From: Bacillus bingmayongensis
GTDB lineage: Bacteria > Bacillota > Bacilli > Bacillales > Bacillaceae_G
Assembly: GCF_000299035.1 (NCBI RefSeq)
Contig: NZ_JH921517.1
Location: 485,317 to 549,316 of the forward strand
DNA: 64,000 nt
Direction of reading: 5' to 3'
Of this stretch, positions 1-8,111 are shown in pieces; positions within the stretch are counted from its first letter, which is position 1, and every line of letters starts with the position of its first letter. The position numbers were made by a program, and so were the translations under genes. Below the pieces are notes generated by a model. The model had not been told where the DNA came from and ran no database searches. It saw nothing but the letters and a program-made list of their open reading frames with translations.

Positions 1-706
1 AGAGTTTCATCGTTTGATAATGCTCAGTTTCTTCTAGCGTTGCTTCAGTGATTCCTTCTTGTGAGAAAGAATATATACTGGACTCTGGATAAGCCATCAA
101 AATAGGAGAGTGAGTTGCGATAATGAATTGTGATCCTTGCTCTGCTAATTCATGCATCCGAATGAGCATAGAAAGCTGTCTCATTGGAGATAAGGCTGCT
201 TCAGGCTCGTCTAAAATATATAAGCTTTGTCCTGAAAAACGATTCATAAATAAGGAAAAGAATGATTCTCCATGTGATTGATCATGTAAGGATATACCAC
301 CATATGAATCAATAACCTTGCCTCCCCCTAATGGTTCAGAATCAATTTCATCGATATAAGAAGCAACATTATAAAATGATTCTGCTCGTAGAAAGAACCC
401 ATCTTTTGGTGTCGCGACGTTTTTTGCTACGCGAATATACTTATGTAAAGATGAATGGGAATCATGTGTAGTGAAACGGAAATTTTTTGTCCCACCTTCC
501 GCGTTAAATCCTAAAGCGACAGCAATTGCTTCTAACAATGTTGATTTACCAGTTCCGTTTTCTCCGATTATAAATGTTACATTTGGATGAAAATCTAGTG
601 ATTGTAATGTTCGGATAGCGGGTAAGCAATATGGATAGACGGAAAAATTAGGGATATGTTCTTTTTGTAAGGAGACGTTCTTTAGAAAGGTTGTATACTC
701 ATTCAA
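1..706 (-). CDS. AAA-family (RecF/SMC-like) ATPase, partial
   Basis: The C-terminal end of this gene lies beyond the left edge of the window. Translation from a TTG at 706, eight bases after a GAGGT ribosome site, gives a protein with a Walker A motif GENGTGKST near residue 50, a Walker B/D-loop stretch DEPEAALSP near residue 170 and an H-loop ATHSPI near residue 200. This is the layout of stand-alone ABC-type AAA ATPases of the RecF/OLD kind, which are usually cytoplasmic and often of unknown role. No nuclease or partner gene can be seen in the window, so its function is open. It directly follows the broken membrane gene at 717-988 on the same strand and may be co-transcribed with it. Confidence 0.8.
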   Translation of the reverse strand, partial: MNEYTTFLKNVSLQKEHIPNFSVYPYCLPAIRTLQSLDFHPNVTFIIGENGTGKSTLLEAIAVALGFNAEGGTKNFRFTTHDSHSSLHKYIRVAKNVATPKDGFFLRAESFYNVASYIDEIDSEPLGGGKVIDSYGGISLHDQSHGESFFSLFMNRFSGQSLYILDEPEAALSPMRQLSMLIRMHELAEQGSQFIIATHSPILMAYPESSIYSFSQEGITEATLEETEHYQTMKL

Positions 707-716
707 AATATATACC

Positions 717-988
717 TCAATTCGTTGAAGATTTTGTTTCTAATATAGCAGTAAGCACAAAAATCAGACAACTTGCAAATAAAATGACAAATTGTAAAGC
801 CGGGAAATCTAGTCCTTCCCAGACATAGGTGTTTCTTTTTATAATAAAAATCAGTATAGTAGCCATAAAACCTAGTAGATTTGGAATATGCTTTACTATT
901 TTTATATGTTTCCATAGAAAAAGCCCATATACGTGGTTATAAAAAGTCCTAATAGAATAAGGAGAAATACGAGTATGAGTGGCAACAT
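717..988 (-). pseudogene. Small membrane protein, frameshifted
   Basis: An ATG at 988 follows a good AGAGGTG site and opens a hydrophobic reading frame (MLPLILVFLL...) that stops after 28 codons at a TAA. The next reading frame then continues with a second run of membrane-type sequence (PNLLGFMATILIFII and FVILFASCLIFVLTAIL) to a TGA at 717. Removing two bases (a TA near 905) would join the halves into one protein of about 90 residues with three membrane segments. It ends 10 bases before the start of the ATPase gene. I do not recognise the family. The lesion may be a real pseudogene or a sequencing error. Confidence 0.6.
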
Positions 989-1108
989 TACATCACCTCT
1001 TTTTCCTGAAAATTACATTTAAATTATATCATTTAAAGTGTAGATATTCCAATGTCAAAATAAGTATTGCATATAAAGCAATGCTATCGTTATGATAGAT
1101 TGTATTCT

Positions 1109-1195
1109 ATATAAATCTATTTTGACTTTTCAACATATAAGTCGCTGCTACGAAGAACAAAAGGGGGTCTGACTCGTTCCTCTCTTTGTTATGAG
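1109..1195 (-). repeat. Partial copy of an interspersed repeat (family 2), inverted
   Basis: Read on the minus strand, this stretch contains CCTTTTGTTCTTCGTAGCAG followed by CGACTTATATGT and CAAAATAGATTTATA. The same blocks occur in the longer repeats at 18966-19136 and 35755-35925. Only the distal half of the repeat is present. It lies in a non-coding stretch. It is a different family from the bcr1 repeats in this window and resembles the other imperfect bcr-type intergenic repeats of the B. cereus group. Confidence 0.6.
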
Positions 1196-1359
1196 TCTAC
1201 CTTTGTATTTATTCGATATCAATATATAAATTTATGCAGCATGGGAGTACATGTCTTGGCTTTGTAGTCATTATATTTGTTCTTTTGAAATATAGAGATT
1301 CTCAATCAAAAGTAGATATGATTTCAGTAAGAGAGAAAAGGAAATACTAGGGATGGTCA

Positions 1360-1509
1360 ATGATTACAGCGCTTCGCGTGTTTACTGCACATGCATTGTT
1401 AGATCTGTATTTCTAAATTTTACAAATAGGGAGTATAATAGTATCTGGACTTACAAGTGTTTTTTGTGGTATATTCACTGTTTTAGCAGTATATAAAATA
1501 AGGGAATAA
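1360..1509 (+). pseudogene. Remnant of a small membrane protein gene with in-frame stop
   Basis: From an ATG at 1360 one frame reads 18 codons, meets a TAA, and then continues in the same frame with a clear hydrophobic segment (IIVSGLTSVFCGIFTVLAVY) to a TAA at 1507. The remaining sequence between 989 and 1550 has no convincing gene apart from a partial repeat. This is best read as a decayed membrane-protein gene, but the evidence is only hydrophobicity and frame continuity. The family is not recognised. Confidence 0.3.
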
Positions 1510-1550
1510 TCTAGTTAATTATGAATGAGAGTGTTAGGAGTAATAAGAAG

Positions 1551-2303
1551 ATGAAAATATGGAAAAGTATTTGTATTTTATGTAGTTTTCTCATTATACT
1601 AAGTGGTTGCTTCCATAAGGAAGAAAAAAAAGAAGTTAAGAAGAAAGAATCAATTCCAGAGACGACTGAATATGGTGGCAAGGAATTAAAGAAGGTTGGA
1701 CAGGCTGTAAAAGAAAAAGGATGGGGAACATTTAAATTAGAGCAACTAAAACATGTGAATCAAACGTTTGAAGTAGCACCAATGAAAATTCATGTGCAAG
1801 ATGTAAAGGTCATCGCATTATCACAAATGAGTCAAGATGCAAAAGATACATTAAAGGTATATACAGCATTAAGTCCAGAAGAAGTGCAACGCAGACTTGG
1901 TGATAAAGTTAATCGAGAAGATGCTGAGTTGTACGCTTCGTTAAGTGGAAAAGACATTGAAGATAAAGTACGTTATGTCGAAATTACATATAAGGTAGAA
2001 AATAGTGGGGATAAAGACATACAGTTTTTCTCTATGAATGATGTTACGATTAATGGAACACAGCAATTTAATGTCCCAAAACAAAACTTCTTATATGAAG
2101 AGGATACGCTTGTAGGTACAAAAAGTGTTACAAGTGAAGAGTATAAACCAGGCGAGACAAGGGAAGGAATAATTGGATTAATACTCGAGGATGAGAAAAA
2201 AGAGGTTACTCAAATCGCATTTACAACAGATGTTCTTGCAACGGGTGATACACATGAAACTGTTGTAGAACCACAAACATTTAACATCTCACTGTCTAAG
2301 TGA
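1551..2303 (+). CDS. Putative lipoprotein of unknown function
   Basis: The start is placed at the ATG at 1551 because AGGAG lies ten bases upstream; an earlier in-frame ATG at 1521 has no ribosome site. The protein (250 residues) opens with a lipoprotein signal, a short basic start, a hydrophobic core and the lipobox LSGC, so it should be anchored on the outer face of the membrane. A lysine/glutamate-rich linker follows, then a probable beta-rich domain (VRYVEITYKVENSG, FSMNDVTING, EEYKPGETREGIIGLI) that resembles the DUF4352/immunoglobulin-like extracellular fold. That resemblance is an inference from the motif pattern. The coding end overlaps its own terminator. Confidence 0.8.
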   Translation: MKIWKSICILCSFLIILSGCFHKEEKKEVKKKESIPETTEYGGKELKKVGQAVKEKGWGTFKLEQLKHVNQTFEVAPMKIHVQDVKVIALSQMSQDAKDTLKVYTALSPEEVQRRLGDKVNREDAELYASLSGKDIEDKVRYVEITYKVENSGDKDIQFFSMNDVTINGTQQFNVPKQNFLYEEDTLVGTKSVTSEEYKPGETREGIIGLILEDEKKEVTQIAFTTDVLATGDTHETVVEPQTFNISLSK

Positions 2304-2314
2304 GATGTTTTTTG
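2283..2314 (+). terminator. Rho-independent terminator
   Basis: AACATCTCAC and GTGAGATGTT form a 10-bp stem followed by a T run; the stop codon of the lipoprotein gene lies in the right arm. Confidence 0.85.
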
Positions 2315-2383
2315 TATAGAAAATGAACAGGAAATTTGTCAAATCAAAGCGAATGTATTATAAAGTGCAAAGGGGGAAGAAAA

Positions 2384-2569
2384 ATGGAAAAAAGATGTTA
2401 CGAATGCGGTAGTAAAGAGATAGAAAAAGCAACGATAGCACCAAATCAAAAAAACTATCTTACTTTATTTGCACAAACAGTCGCAGAGGTAGAAATTTGT
2501 AAAAAATGCGGTACTGTTATCACAATAAAAGAGGAGCATCCAAGTTATCAAAATCAACAGATGGACTGA
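2384..2569 (+). CDS. Small zinc-ribbon protein
   Basis: The ATG at 2384 follows a GGGGGAAG ribosome site and gives a 61-residue protein. Two CxxC knuckles are visible, CYEC near residue 5 and CKKC near residue 40, which is the pattern of a small zinc ribbon. There is no membrane segment. Proteins like this are common conserved hypotheticals in bacilli and the role is unknown. It sits alone between the lipoprotein gene and an oppositely oriented lipoprotein gene. Confidence 0.75.
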   Translation: MEKRCYECGSKEIEKATIAPNQKNYLTLFAQTVAEVEICKKCGTVITIKEEHPSYQNQQMD

Positions 2570-2602
2570 AAAAGTTTTGGTTCTTGAAACAAACAGCCAT
2601 TT

Positions 2603-3040
2603 TTAGGTGTTTGCGGACTGCTTGTTTTGCTCGTTTAAATAAACTTCTACGGTTTGTAATTGTTTAGAAATTCGAAATGCTTCCTTTTGTTCCTGAAATT
2701 GTTTTTCGTTATAAGGACCAAAACGGCGATTGTTGTTCATATCAATAATCCAGTAATGTTCGCTCTGTTTGTTTGTAATGCTAGATTCTGGGTTATTAGG
2801 GTCAGATTTTTCTTCAATTTGTTTTGCAATAATATATATATCGTCCCAGGCAATTTCTACAATTTTAGCTGGTACATGTTGGGTAGCGTATACAGCGTCT
2901 TGTTTTGGAAAAAGTTCAAATGCATTTCCGGAAGTATTTATTAGTTCATATTCATCATTGATGGTGTAAGCTGAATGGCTAGAGTTTGCTGCGCAACCAG
3001 TCAGCAATATAATAGTAATTACGGTCATCAATCGCTTCAA
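2603..3040 (-). CDS. Small putative lipoprotein (DUF3997-like)
   Basis: This 145-residue protein starts with a basic tip, a hydrophobic core and the lipobox LTGC at residues 13-16, so it is predicted to be a surface lipoprotein. The mature part contains YELINTSGNAFELF and HYWIIDMNNNRRFGPYNEKQF. The second block describes how a value is displayed relative to a neighbour and is typical of short Bacillus lipoproteins of the DUF3997 type; that family assignment is from memory and tentative. A ribosome site (AAGGAGGG) lies just before the start. The function is unknown. Confidence 0.75.
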   Translation of the reverse strand: MKRLMTVITIILLTGCAANSSHSAYTINDEYELINTSGNAFELFPKQDAVYATQHVPAKIVEIAWDDIYIIAKQIEEKSDPNNPESSITNKQSEHYWIIDMNNNRRFGPYNEKQFQEQKEAFRISKQLQTVEVYLNEQNKQSANT

Positions 3041-3185
3041 TATGAGGCCCTCCTTAAAAAATGCTTGTTGTAAACATATTGTACAAGAAAAGAAAAAGAA
3101 ACGCCAATATATGAGTTATTTACAATGGTTTTTAGAAATGGTACGATGAAGCTGGTAAAGAAGGATGCAAAGGAGTCGACATAAA

Positions 3186-3641
3186 ATGAAGTTAAAGATG
3201 CATCGTCCAGCGGTGGTAATGAATCGCATAGGTGCCTCCATTATTGATATGTTTTTCATCTCGGTTATGTATGGTGCGGTTGTGGCAATTGTAACGGGAA
3301 ATTATGGGGCCATTTTCAATCGTTTTAATATAAGCTTAGGTGATTACCGATATGATCTTACGCTTGTTTTTATATTAATGGCAATCTATTTTATTTTTGT
3401 TCCATTTATATGGAACGGCTGTACAATTGGTAAAAAGATTACACGAACAAAACTTATATCATTAACAAATGAAAAGTTAACAATTCAAACGCTAACAGTA
3501 CGGTTCTTTGTATTGTTATTACCAAACATATTGCTACTAGGAATTCCATCTATTTGTAATGTGTATATGATGTTGTTCCGTAAAGATAATTGTGGTTTCC
3601 ATGATTTAATTATGAAAACGAAAGTGATGAGTCTTGTCTAA
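3186..3641 (+). CDS. RDD family membrane protein
   Basis: The start at 3186 is chosen because AAAGGAGT lies nine bases upstream; an earlier in-frame ATG at 3165 overlaps that site. The 151-residue protein has the RDD signature: an N-terminal segment with R and D residues at the membrane edge (NRIGASIIDMFFISVMYG), a central helix (LVFILMAIYFIFVPFIWNG) followed by TIGKKITRTKLI, and a third helix (FFVLLLPNILLLGIP). RDD proteins are small integral membrane proteins, some linked to Na+/H+ exchange, but most have no assigned role. The gene is followed by a strong inverted repeat. Confidence 0.85.
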   Translation: MKLKMHRPAVVMNRIGASIIDMFFISVMYGAVVAIVTGNYGAIFNRFNISLGDYRYDLTLVFILMAIYFIFVPFIWNGCTIGKKITRTKLISLTNEKLTIQTLTVRFFVLLLPNILLLGIPSICNVYMMLFRKDNCGFHDLIMKTKVMSLV

Positions 3642-3680
3642 AGAATAGTATGATAGAACGATAAAGAGTTATATTTTGTA

Positions 3681-3717
3681 CCCCTTTTTGAATAGCAATA
3701 TATTATTCAAAAAGGGG
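3681..3717. terminator. Inverted repeat, probable terminator
   Basis: CCCCTTTTTGAATA and TATTCAAAAAGGGG form a perfect 14-bp stem with a 9-base loop just after the RDD gene. There is no T run on either side, so termination is likely but not certain. Confidence 0.6.
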
Positions 3718-3786
3718 GGGATTTAGGACTTATTAAAAAAATATATGTACCTTTATTTTTTTGCAAAATTCGATAAGTTAAATTGG

Positions 3787-3897
3787 TATAATGAAGTTCA
3801 TATAGGGTGGACATCTCCTATAGAGTATATCCATATTGATGTAGGATGTGTTAGAAAGTAAGCAAAAGCAAACTTTTTAACACATCCTATTTTTTGT
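3787..3897 (+). ncRNA. Candidate small RNA with its own promoter and terminator
   Basis: A TATAAT box at 3787-3792 lies downstream of a TTGCAA element, with a spacer of about 20 bases, which is long. About 50 bases further on, TAGGATGTGTTA (3842-3853) pairs with TAACACATCCTA (3878-3889) and is followed by TTTTTTG. No start codon with a ribosome site lies between them. The implied transcript is about 100 nt, with a further small stem (ATAGG/CCTAT, from 3802). I do not recognise an RNA family. It could instead be a leader or the remains of a lost gene. Confidence 0.4.
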
Positions 3898-3971
3898 TTT
3901 GTTAGATTGAAAATTAAGAAAATGATACAATGAATGAAACAAGTTTGTTATATAACAAAGGGGAGATCGAA

Positions 3972-4070
3972 ATGACAGAAAGTAGCTTAATTTTTTGGGG
4001 GATACTTATTTTTGTCGGTCTAGCTTTTGATCAATACAATAGTAAGAAAAAAGAGAAAACAAATAAGTAA
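3972..4070 (+). CDS. Small single-span membrane peptide (32 aa)
   Basis: An ATG at 3972 follows the strong ribosome site AAAGGGGAG and opens a 32-codon frame. The product has a hydrophobic stretch (SSLIFWGILIFVGLAF) followed by a highly basic tail (KKKEKTNK), as expected for a single-pass membrane peptide with a cytoplasmic C-terminus. No family is recognised. The good ribosome site and the amphipathic layout are the only evidence that it is real. Confidence 0.55.
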   Translation: MTESSLIFWGILIFVGLAFDQYNSKKKEKTNK

Positions 4071-4135
4071 ACGTTTACAAATGATGATATTGGCTTTTCC
4101 TGCTTGCAGAGCTACAGGCGAAAGGAGTATACTGA

Positions 4136-4645
4136 ATGACGGTAAGACTTACAGAAGGGGTAATGACGATGAAGCTTGCAGGAAAAGTTGCCGTTGTAAC
4201 TGGCGGTGGCATCGGTATTGGACGTAGTACAGCTCTTTTGTTGGCAGAACAAGGTGCAAAAGTAATTGTGACAGATATTGATAAGGAAAATGGACAAGCA
4301 ACAGCAGAAGAAATTGTAGATTTAGGTGGAGAGGCACTTTTTGTTACCCATGATATGGCGAAACAAGGCGATTGGCAACATGTCATTGAAGTAGCTATTG
4401 ATGCTTATAATCGTATTGATGTGCTCTTTAATAATGCTGGCTTATATAAAATAGATTCTATTTTCTCACGTCAACAAGAGAACGATTCCAATGTACTTTG
4501 TATTAATGATGTTTGGATAGAAATAAAACAATTGACATCATCTTTTATGAAACAGCAAGAAGAAGTAACGTTAACTGACTTACCTATTTTTGGTATTATC
4601 AGTGCAAAAGAACAGTCATTTCATACAGTAGGAACCCTAATATAA
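4136..4645 (+). pseudogene. Short-chain dehydrogenase, internally deleted
   Basis: The N-terminal 100 residues form a normal SDR Rossmann half: MKLAGKVAVVTGG, a glycine-rich GGGIGIG, the VTDID acidic loop for the cofactor ribose, and the NNAG motif. After NNAG the sequence jumps to a short unrelated-looking tail and ends at 169 codons instead of about 250. The catalytic YxxxK motif and the substrate-binding half are missing, so no SDR activity is expected. The true start is probably the inner ATG near 4163, preceded by AGAAGGGG; the ATG at 4136 also has an AAAGGAG site. It looks like the product of a deletion inside an ancestral SDR gene. Confidence 0.7.
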
Positions 4646-4653
4646 TAGTAGAG

Positions 4654-4688
4654 AACCGCCCAAAATACATATGTGGACGGTTTTTTTT
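4654..4688 (+). terminator. Rho-independent terminator
   Basis: AACCGCCC and GGACGGTT pair with one mismatch and are followed by a run of T. Confidence 0.6.
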
Positions 4689-4719
4689 GTATTTGCATAA
4701 TACAAAGAAAAGTGCTATT

Positions 4720-5820
4720 TTAGCGAATACGGTTTTCGGTTTTACTATCAAAGAAATGTGCTTTATTCATATCAAATGCAAGTTTAATTTGATCACCGTG
4801 TGTAAAGGTATGTCTTGCATCAACACGGGCTGCAAAATCTTGATTTCCAAGTTTCATATATAAAATAGATTCCGCGCCTAATAGTTCGGCAACTTCAATT
4901 TGAGTTGTAAATGTTGTCCCTTGTGAAGCTTCTAAAAATAAAAGTTCATCATGAATATCTTCTGGACGAATCCCTAGTACAACTTCTTGATTCACATAAC
5001 CTTGTTCACGTAATAATTTCATTTTACCTTCAGATACTTTAATCTTTACTTTATCATCTATAATAAAGTCTTGTTCGGTTAATTTACCACGGAAGAAGTT
5101 CATTGCAGGTGAGCCAATAAATCCACCAACGAAAATGTTTTCAGGTGTTTCATAAACTTCTTTTGGTGAGCCGATTTGTTGGATTTTTCCATCTTTCATA
5201 ACGACAAGGCGTGAAGCCATTGTCATCGCTTCTGTTTGATCATGTGTTACATAAATTGTTGTTGTTCCAAGTCTTTGATGTAGTTTAGAAATTTCTGAGC
5301 GCATCGCTACACGTAATTTTGCATCTAGATTTGATAACGGCTCGTCCATTAAGAAAACTTTTGCGTCACGGACAATCGCACGACCTAACGCAACACGTTG
5401 GCGCTGTCCACCAGATAATGCTTTTGGTTTTCGGTTTAAATATTCCGAAAGCCCTAAAATTTGAGCTGCGTCTTTTACACGGCGATCAATTTCGTCTTTT
5501 GGGATTTTACGAAGTTTTAATCCAAATGCCATGTTATCGTAAACGCTCATATGCGGGTAGAGAGCATAGTTTTGAAAGACCATTGCGATATCGCGATCTT
5601 TGGGAGGAACATCATTCATTACTTTACCATCAATAGAAAATTCCCCTTTTGAAATATCTTCAAGTCCAGCTACCATTCGTAATGTCGTCGATTTTCCACA
5701 TCCAGATGGACCAACGAATACGATAAATTCTTTATCTTGAATGTGTAAATTGAAGTCTGTTACTGCTGTTACGTTATTATCATACATTTTATAAATATTT
5801 TCTAACTTTAGTTCTGCCAT
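4720..5820 (-). CDS. msmX: ABC transporter ATPase for multiple sugars (MsmX/UgpC type)
   Basis: Energising subunit of carbohydrate ABC importers, acting on the inner face of the membrane. The start at 5820 (MAELKLENIYK) follows GGAGG; longer in-frame extensions have no ribosome site. The protein has 366 residues, the usual length. Visible motifs are Walker A GPSGCGKST, Q-loop FQNYALYPH, signature LSGGQRQRVALGRA, Walker B VFLMDEP, and the H-loop YVTHDQ. A C-terminal regulatory TOBE-type domain follows, as in the MalK/MsmX group. No ATPase accompanies the maltodextrin permease genes at 11061-14542, so this protein probably serves them, as MsmX does in B. subtilis. A LacI/CcpA-type operator lies just upstream. 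Confidence 0.9.
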   Translation of the reverse strand: MAELKLENIYKMYDNNVTAVTDFNLHIQDKEFIVFVGPSGCGKSTTLRMVAGLEDISKGEFSIDGKVMNDVPPKDRDIAMVFQNYALYPHMSVYDNMAFGLKLRKIPKDEIDRRVKDAAQILGLSEYLNRKPKALSGGQRQRVALGRAIVRDAKVFLMDEPLSNLDAKLRVAMRSEISKLHQRLGTTTIYVTHDQTEAMTMASRLVVMKDGKIQQIGSPKEVYETPENIFVGGFIGSPAMNFFRGKLTEQDFIIDDKVKIKVSEGKMKLLREQGYVNQEVVLGIRPEDIHDELLFLEASQGTTFTTQIEVAELLGAESILYMKLGNQDFAARVDARHTFTHGDQIKLAFDMNKAHFFDSKTENRIR

Positions 5821-5843
5821 GACTTTTCCTCCTAGAAAAATTA

Positions 5844-5857
5844 TGCAAACGTTTTCT
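5844..5857 (-). promoter_or_regulatory. Catabolite/MalR-type operator before msmX
   Basis: TGCAAACGTTTTCT fits the LacI-family/CcpA cre pattern closely. It lies about 25 bases before the msmX start, between the promoter and the ribosome site, where binding would repress transcription. Confidence 0.6.
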
Positions 5858-5985
5858 TTGAATTCATTATAAACGAATGTTTTTGAAAAATAAATAAAAA
5901 AATAAAACATTTTCATAGATTAGATGAAATGTTTAATAAATACAGCTCTTTTTCTTTGAAAGTTAGCTAAACTAAGTTAGATAAA

Positions 5986-6046
5986 TGTAAGCGCTGTTTT
6001 CATTTCTTTTAAAATCTGTTATCATTCATTAGTGAAAACGTTTGCG
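5986..6046 (+). promoter_or_regulatory. Operator pair upstream of malL
   Basis: TGTAAGCGCTGTTTTCA (5986-6002) and TGAAAACGTTTGCG (6033-6046) flank a probable promoter and end about 40 bases before the malL start. The second is a good cre/MalR-type match; the first has mismatches. Confidence 0.55.
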
Positions 6047-6086
6047 CCTTGGGATTTTTTGATTAAAAATGAAATGGGGTAACATG

Positions 6087-7763
6087 ATGGAAAAGCAATG
6101 GTGGAAAGAAAGTGTTGTATATCAAATTTATCCGCGTAGTTTTATGGATAGTAATGGTGATGGGATTGGTGACCTTCGCGGAATTATTGCAAAGCTTGAT
6201 TATTTAAAGAAACTAGGTATAGATGTAATTTGGTTATCGCCAGTTTATGAATCTCCCAATGATGATAATGGCTATGATATTAGTGATTATCGAAAAATTA
6301 TGGATGATTTTGGAACAATGAACGATTGGGACGAATTATTAAATGAAATGCATAAACGTAATATGAAATTAATGATGGATTTAGTTGTTAACCATACTTC
6401 TGATGAACATAATTGGTTTATCGAATCTCGCAAGTCAAAAGATAATCCGTATCGAGATTACTATATTTGGCGTCCTGGGAAAGAGGGAAAAGAGCCAAAT
6501 AATTGGGAGGCGGCTTTTAGTGGATCCGCTTGGCAGTATGATGAAGCGACAGATGAATATTATTTACATTTATTCTCTAAAAAGCAACCAGATTTAAATT
6601 GGGATAATGAAGTAGTGCGAAAAGATGTTTATGAGATGATGGAGTTTTGGCTTGAAAAAGGCATCGATGGTTTTCGTATGGATGTGATTAACTTTATTTC
6701 TAAAACAGAGGGATTACCAACTGTGAAAACGGAGAAAGAAGGTTATGTATCAGGCCATCAATACTTTATGAATGGACCGAATATTCACACGTACTTACAT
6801 GAAATGAATCAGAAGGTATTGTCAAAATACGATATTATGACAGTTGGTGAAATGCCGGGTGTAACAACAGAGGAAGCGAAACTTTATACAGCGGAAGAAC
6901 GTCAAGAATTACAAATGGTATTTCAGTTTGAACATATGGATTTAGATTCTGGAGAGGGAGGAAAGTGGGATATAAAGCCATGTTCACTTCTTGCATTAAA
7001 GCAGAACTTAACAAAATGGCAGAAAGCGTTAGAACAAACAGGATGGAATAGTTTGTATTGGAATAATCATGACCAGCCTCGTGTTGTCTCTCGATTTGGT
7101 AATGATAAAGCATATCGCATAGAATCAGCGAAAATGTTAGCAACGGTACTTCATATGATGAAAGGGACTCCTTATATTTACCAAGGAGAAGAAATTGGGA
7201 TGACAAATGTTCGCTTTGATTCGATTGATAAGTACCGAGATATTGAAACGCTGAATATGTACCACGAAAAAGTAATAGAGCGTGGTGAAGATAAAGAAAA
7301 AGTAATGCAATCGATTTATATAAAAGGGCGAGATAATGCTAGAACACCAATGCAATGGGATGCAACGGAATATGCTGGATTTACTACCGGGAAACCATGG
7401 ATTGGATTAAACCCTAATTATAAAGAAATCAATGTAGAACAAGCATTACAAGATTCAAACTCTATTTTTTATTACTACAAGAAATTGATTGAGCTTCGTA
7501 AAAAACATGAAATCATTGTGTATGGTACATATGATTTAATTTTAGAGGATCATCCATCTATTTTTGCTTATATAAGAAAATGGGAAGATGAAGAATTACT
7601 GGTGATTGCGAACTTTACTGAGGATGAGTGTGTATTTAAAATACCGAAAGAGATAACCTATAATAGTTCAGAATTATTAATACACAATTATGATGTACAA
7701 GATGAAATAATTGAGAGTATTGATTTACAGCCATATGAAGCGAGAGTGTATAAATTAAGATAA
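6087..7763 (+). CDS. malL: Oligo-1,6-glucosidase (alpha-glucosidase, GH13)
   Basis: Cytoplasmic enzyme that hydrolyses alpha-1,6 (and short alpha-1,4) links in isomaltose-type oligosaccharides after uptake. With the start at 6087 (MEKQWWKE) the protein has 558 residues, the length of the structurally known B. cereus oligo-1,6-glucosidase, and much of the sequence is recognisable from it. Domain order is the TIM barrel, an inserted domain B, and a C-terminal beta domain. Catalytic motifs are GFRMDVINF (nucleophile Asp near 199), TVGEMPG (acid Glu near 255) and NNHDQPR (Asp near 329). The ribosome site GGGGT fits the ATG at 6087 better than those at 6084 or 6069. Two operator-like sites upstream suggest maltose induction and catabolite repression. 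Confidence 0.93.
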   Translation: MEKQWWKESVVYQIYPRSFMDSNGDGIGDLRGIIAKLDYLKKLGIDVIWLSPVYESPNDDNGYDISDYRKIMDDFGTMNDWDELLNEMHKRNMKLMMDLVVNHTSDEHNWFIESRKSKDNPYRDYYIWRPGKEGKEPNNWEAAFSGSAWQYDEATDEYYLHLFSKKQPDLNWDNEVVRKDVYEMMEFWLEKGIDGFRMDVINFISKTEGLPTVKTEKEGYVSGHQYFMNGPNIHTYLHEMNQKVLSKYDIMTVGEMPGVTTEEAKLYTAEERQELQMVFQFEHMDLDSGEGGKWDIKPCSLLALKQNLTKWQKALEQTGWNSLYWNNHDQPRVVSRFGNDKAYRIESAKMLATVLHMMKGTPYIYQGEEIGMTNVRFDSIDKYRDIETLNMYHEKVIERGEDKEKVMQSIYIKGRDNARTPMQWDATEYAGFTTGKPWIGLNPNYKEINVEQALQDSNSIFYYYKKLIELRKKHEIIVYGTYDLILEDHPSIFAYIRKWEDEELLVIANFTEDECVFKIPKEITYNSSELLIHNYDVQDEIIESIDLQPYEARVYKLR

Positions 7764-7815
7764 TGAAAAGCTTTGAGATGGAAATAAAGTAAAACCAATT
7801 AGTGGGACATGAACA

Positions 7816-7858
7816 AAACACCCCTTTAATTCGCATACTAAACATACGAATTAAAGGG
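7816..7858. repeat. Perfect inverted repeat at the edge of an IS remnant
   Basis: CACCCCTTTAATTCG and CGAATTAAAGGGGTG form a 15-bp perfect stem around a 13-base loop, immediately before the transposase fragment. It may be the sub-terminal hairpin of the lost element, and could also terminate malL transcription. Confidence 0.6.
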
Positions 7859-7869
7859 GTGTTGTTCAT

Positions 7870-8025
7870 TTGAAGAAAAGAGTTCATTATCCTGAAGAAG
7901 TGAAGTGGAAAGTAGTTGAAATGAAAAAAGAGGGTTATTTCAACCGAACGATTAGGGAGAGGTTAGGCATTAAAAATGTAAGTCAAAACATTCATGAAAT
8001 GGTATTATATAAATCAGACTCATAA
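7870..8025 (+). pseudogene. IS3-type OrfA transposase fragment
   Basis: A TTG-started frame of 51 codons reads LKKRVHYPEEVKWKVVEM, then ...GYFNRTIRERLGIKNVSQ, the start of the helix-turn-helix protein OrfA that is common in IS3-family elements of bacilli. After KNVSQ the sequence departs from the expected continuation and stops, and no DDE catalytic part (OrfB) follows. It is therefore a 5-prime remnant of an insertion sequence. It sits next to two other damaged genes (8112-8756), which marks this as a decaying insertion site between malL and the cyclomaltodextrinase gene. Confidence 0.65.
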
Positions 8026-8111
8026 TAAAAGAAGACGAAACATTTTGTGACAAACAACTTGTAGAATACTTCAGCATTTGTCTAACTACAGGATTTGTTA
8101 TTGAGGTACAA

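Noticed and set aside
703-915. Minus-strand frame with Tyr/Lys-rich 70-residue product
   Set aside because: It is the out-of-frame reading of the split membrane gene at 717-988; the other frame gives clean membrane segments.
3679-3720. Inverted repeat considered as an IS end
   Set aside because: No transposase or matching distal end nearby; it stands at the RDD gene end and is more simply a terminator.
4027-4227. 66-codon plus-strand frame
   Set aside because: Overlaps the small membrane peptide gene and the SDR start in another frame; Arg/Cys-rich composition and no ribosome site.
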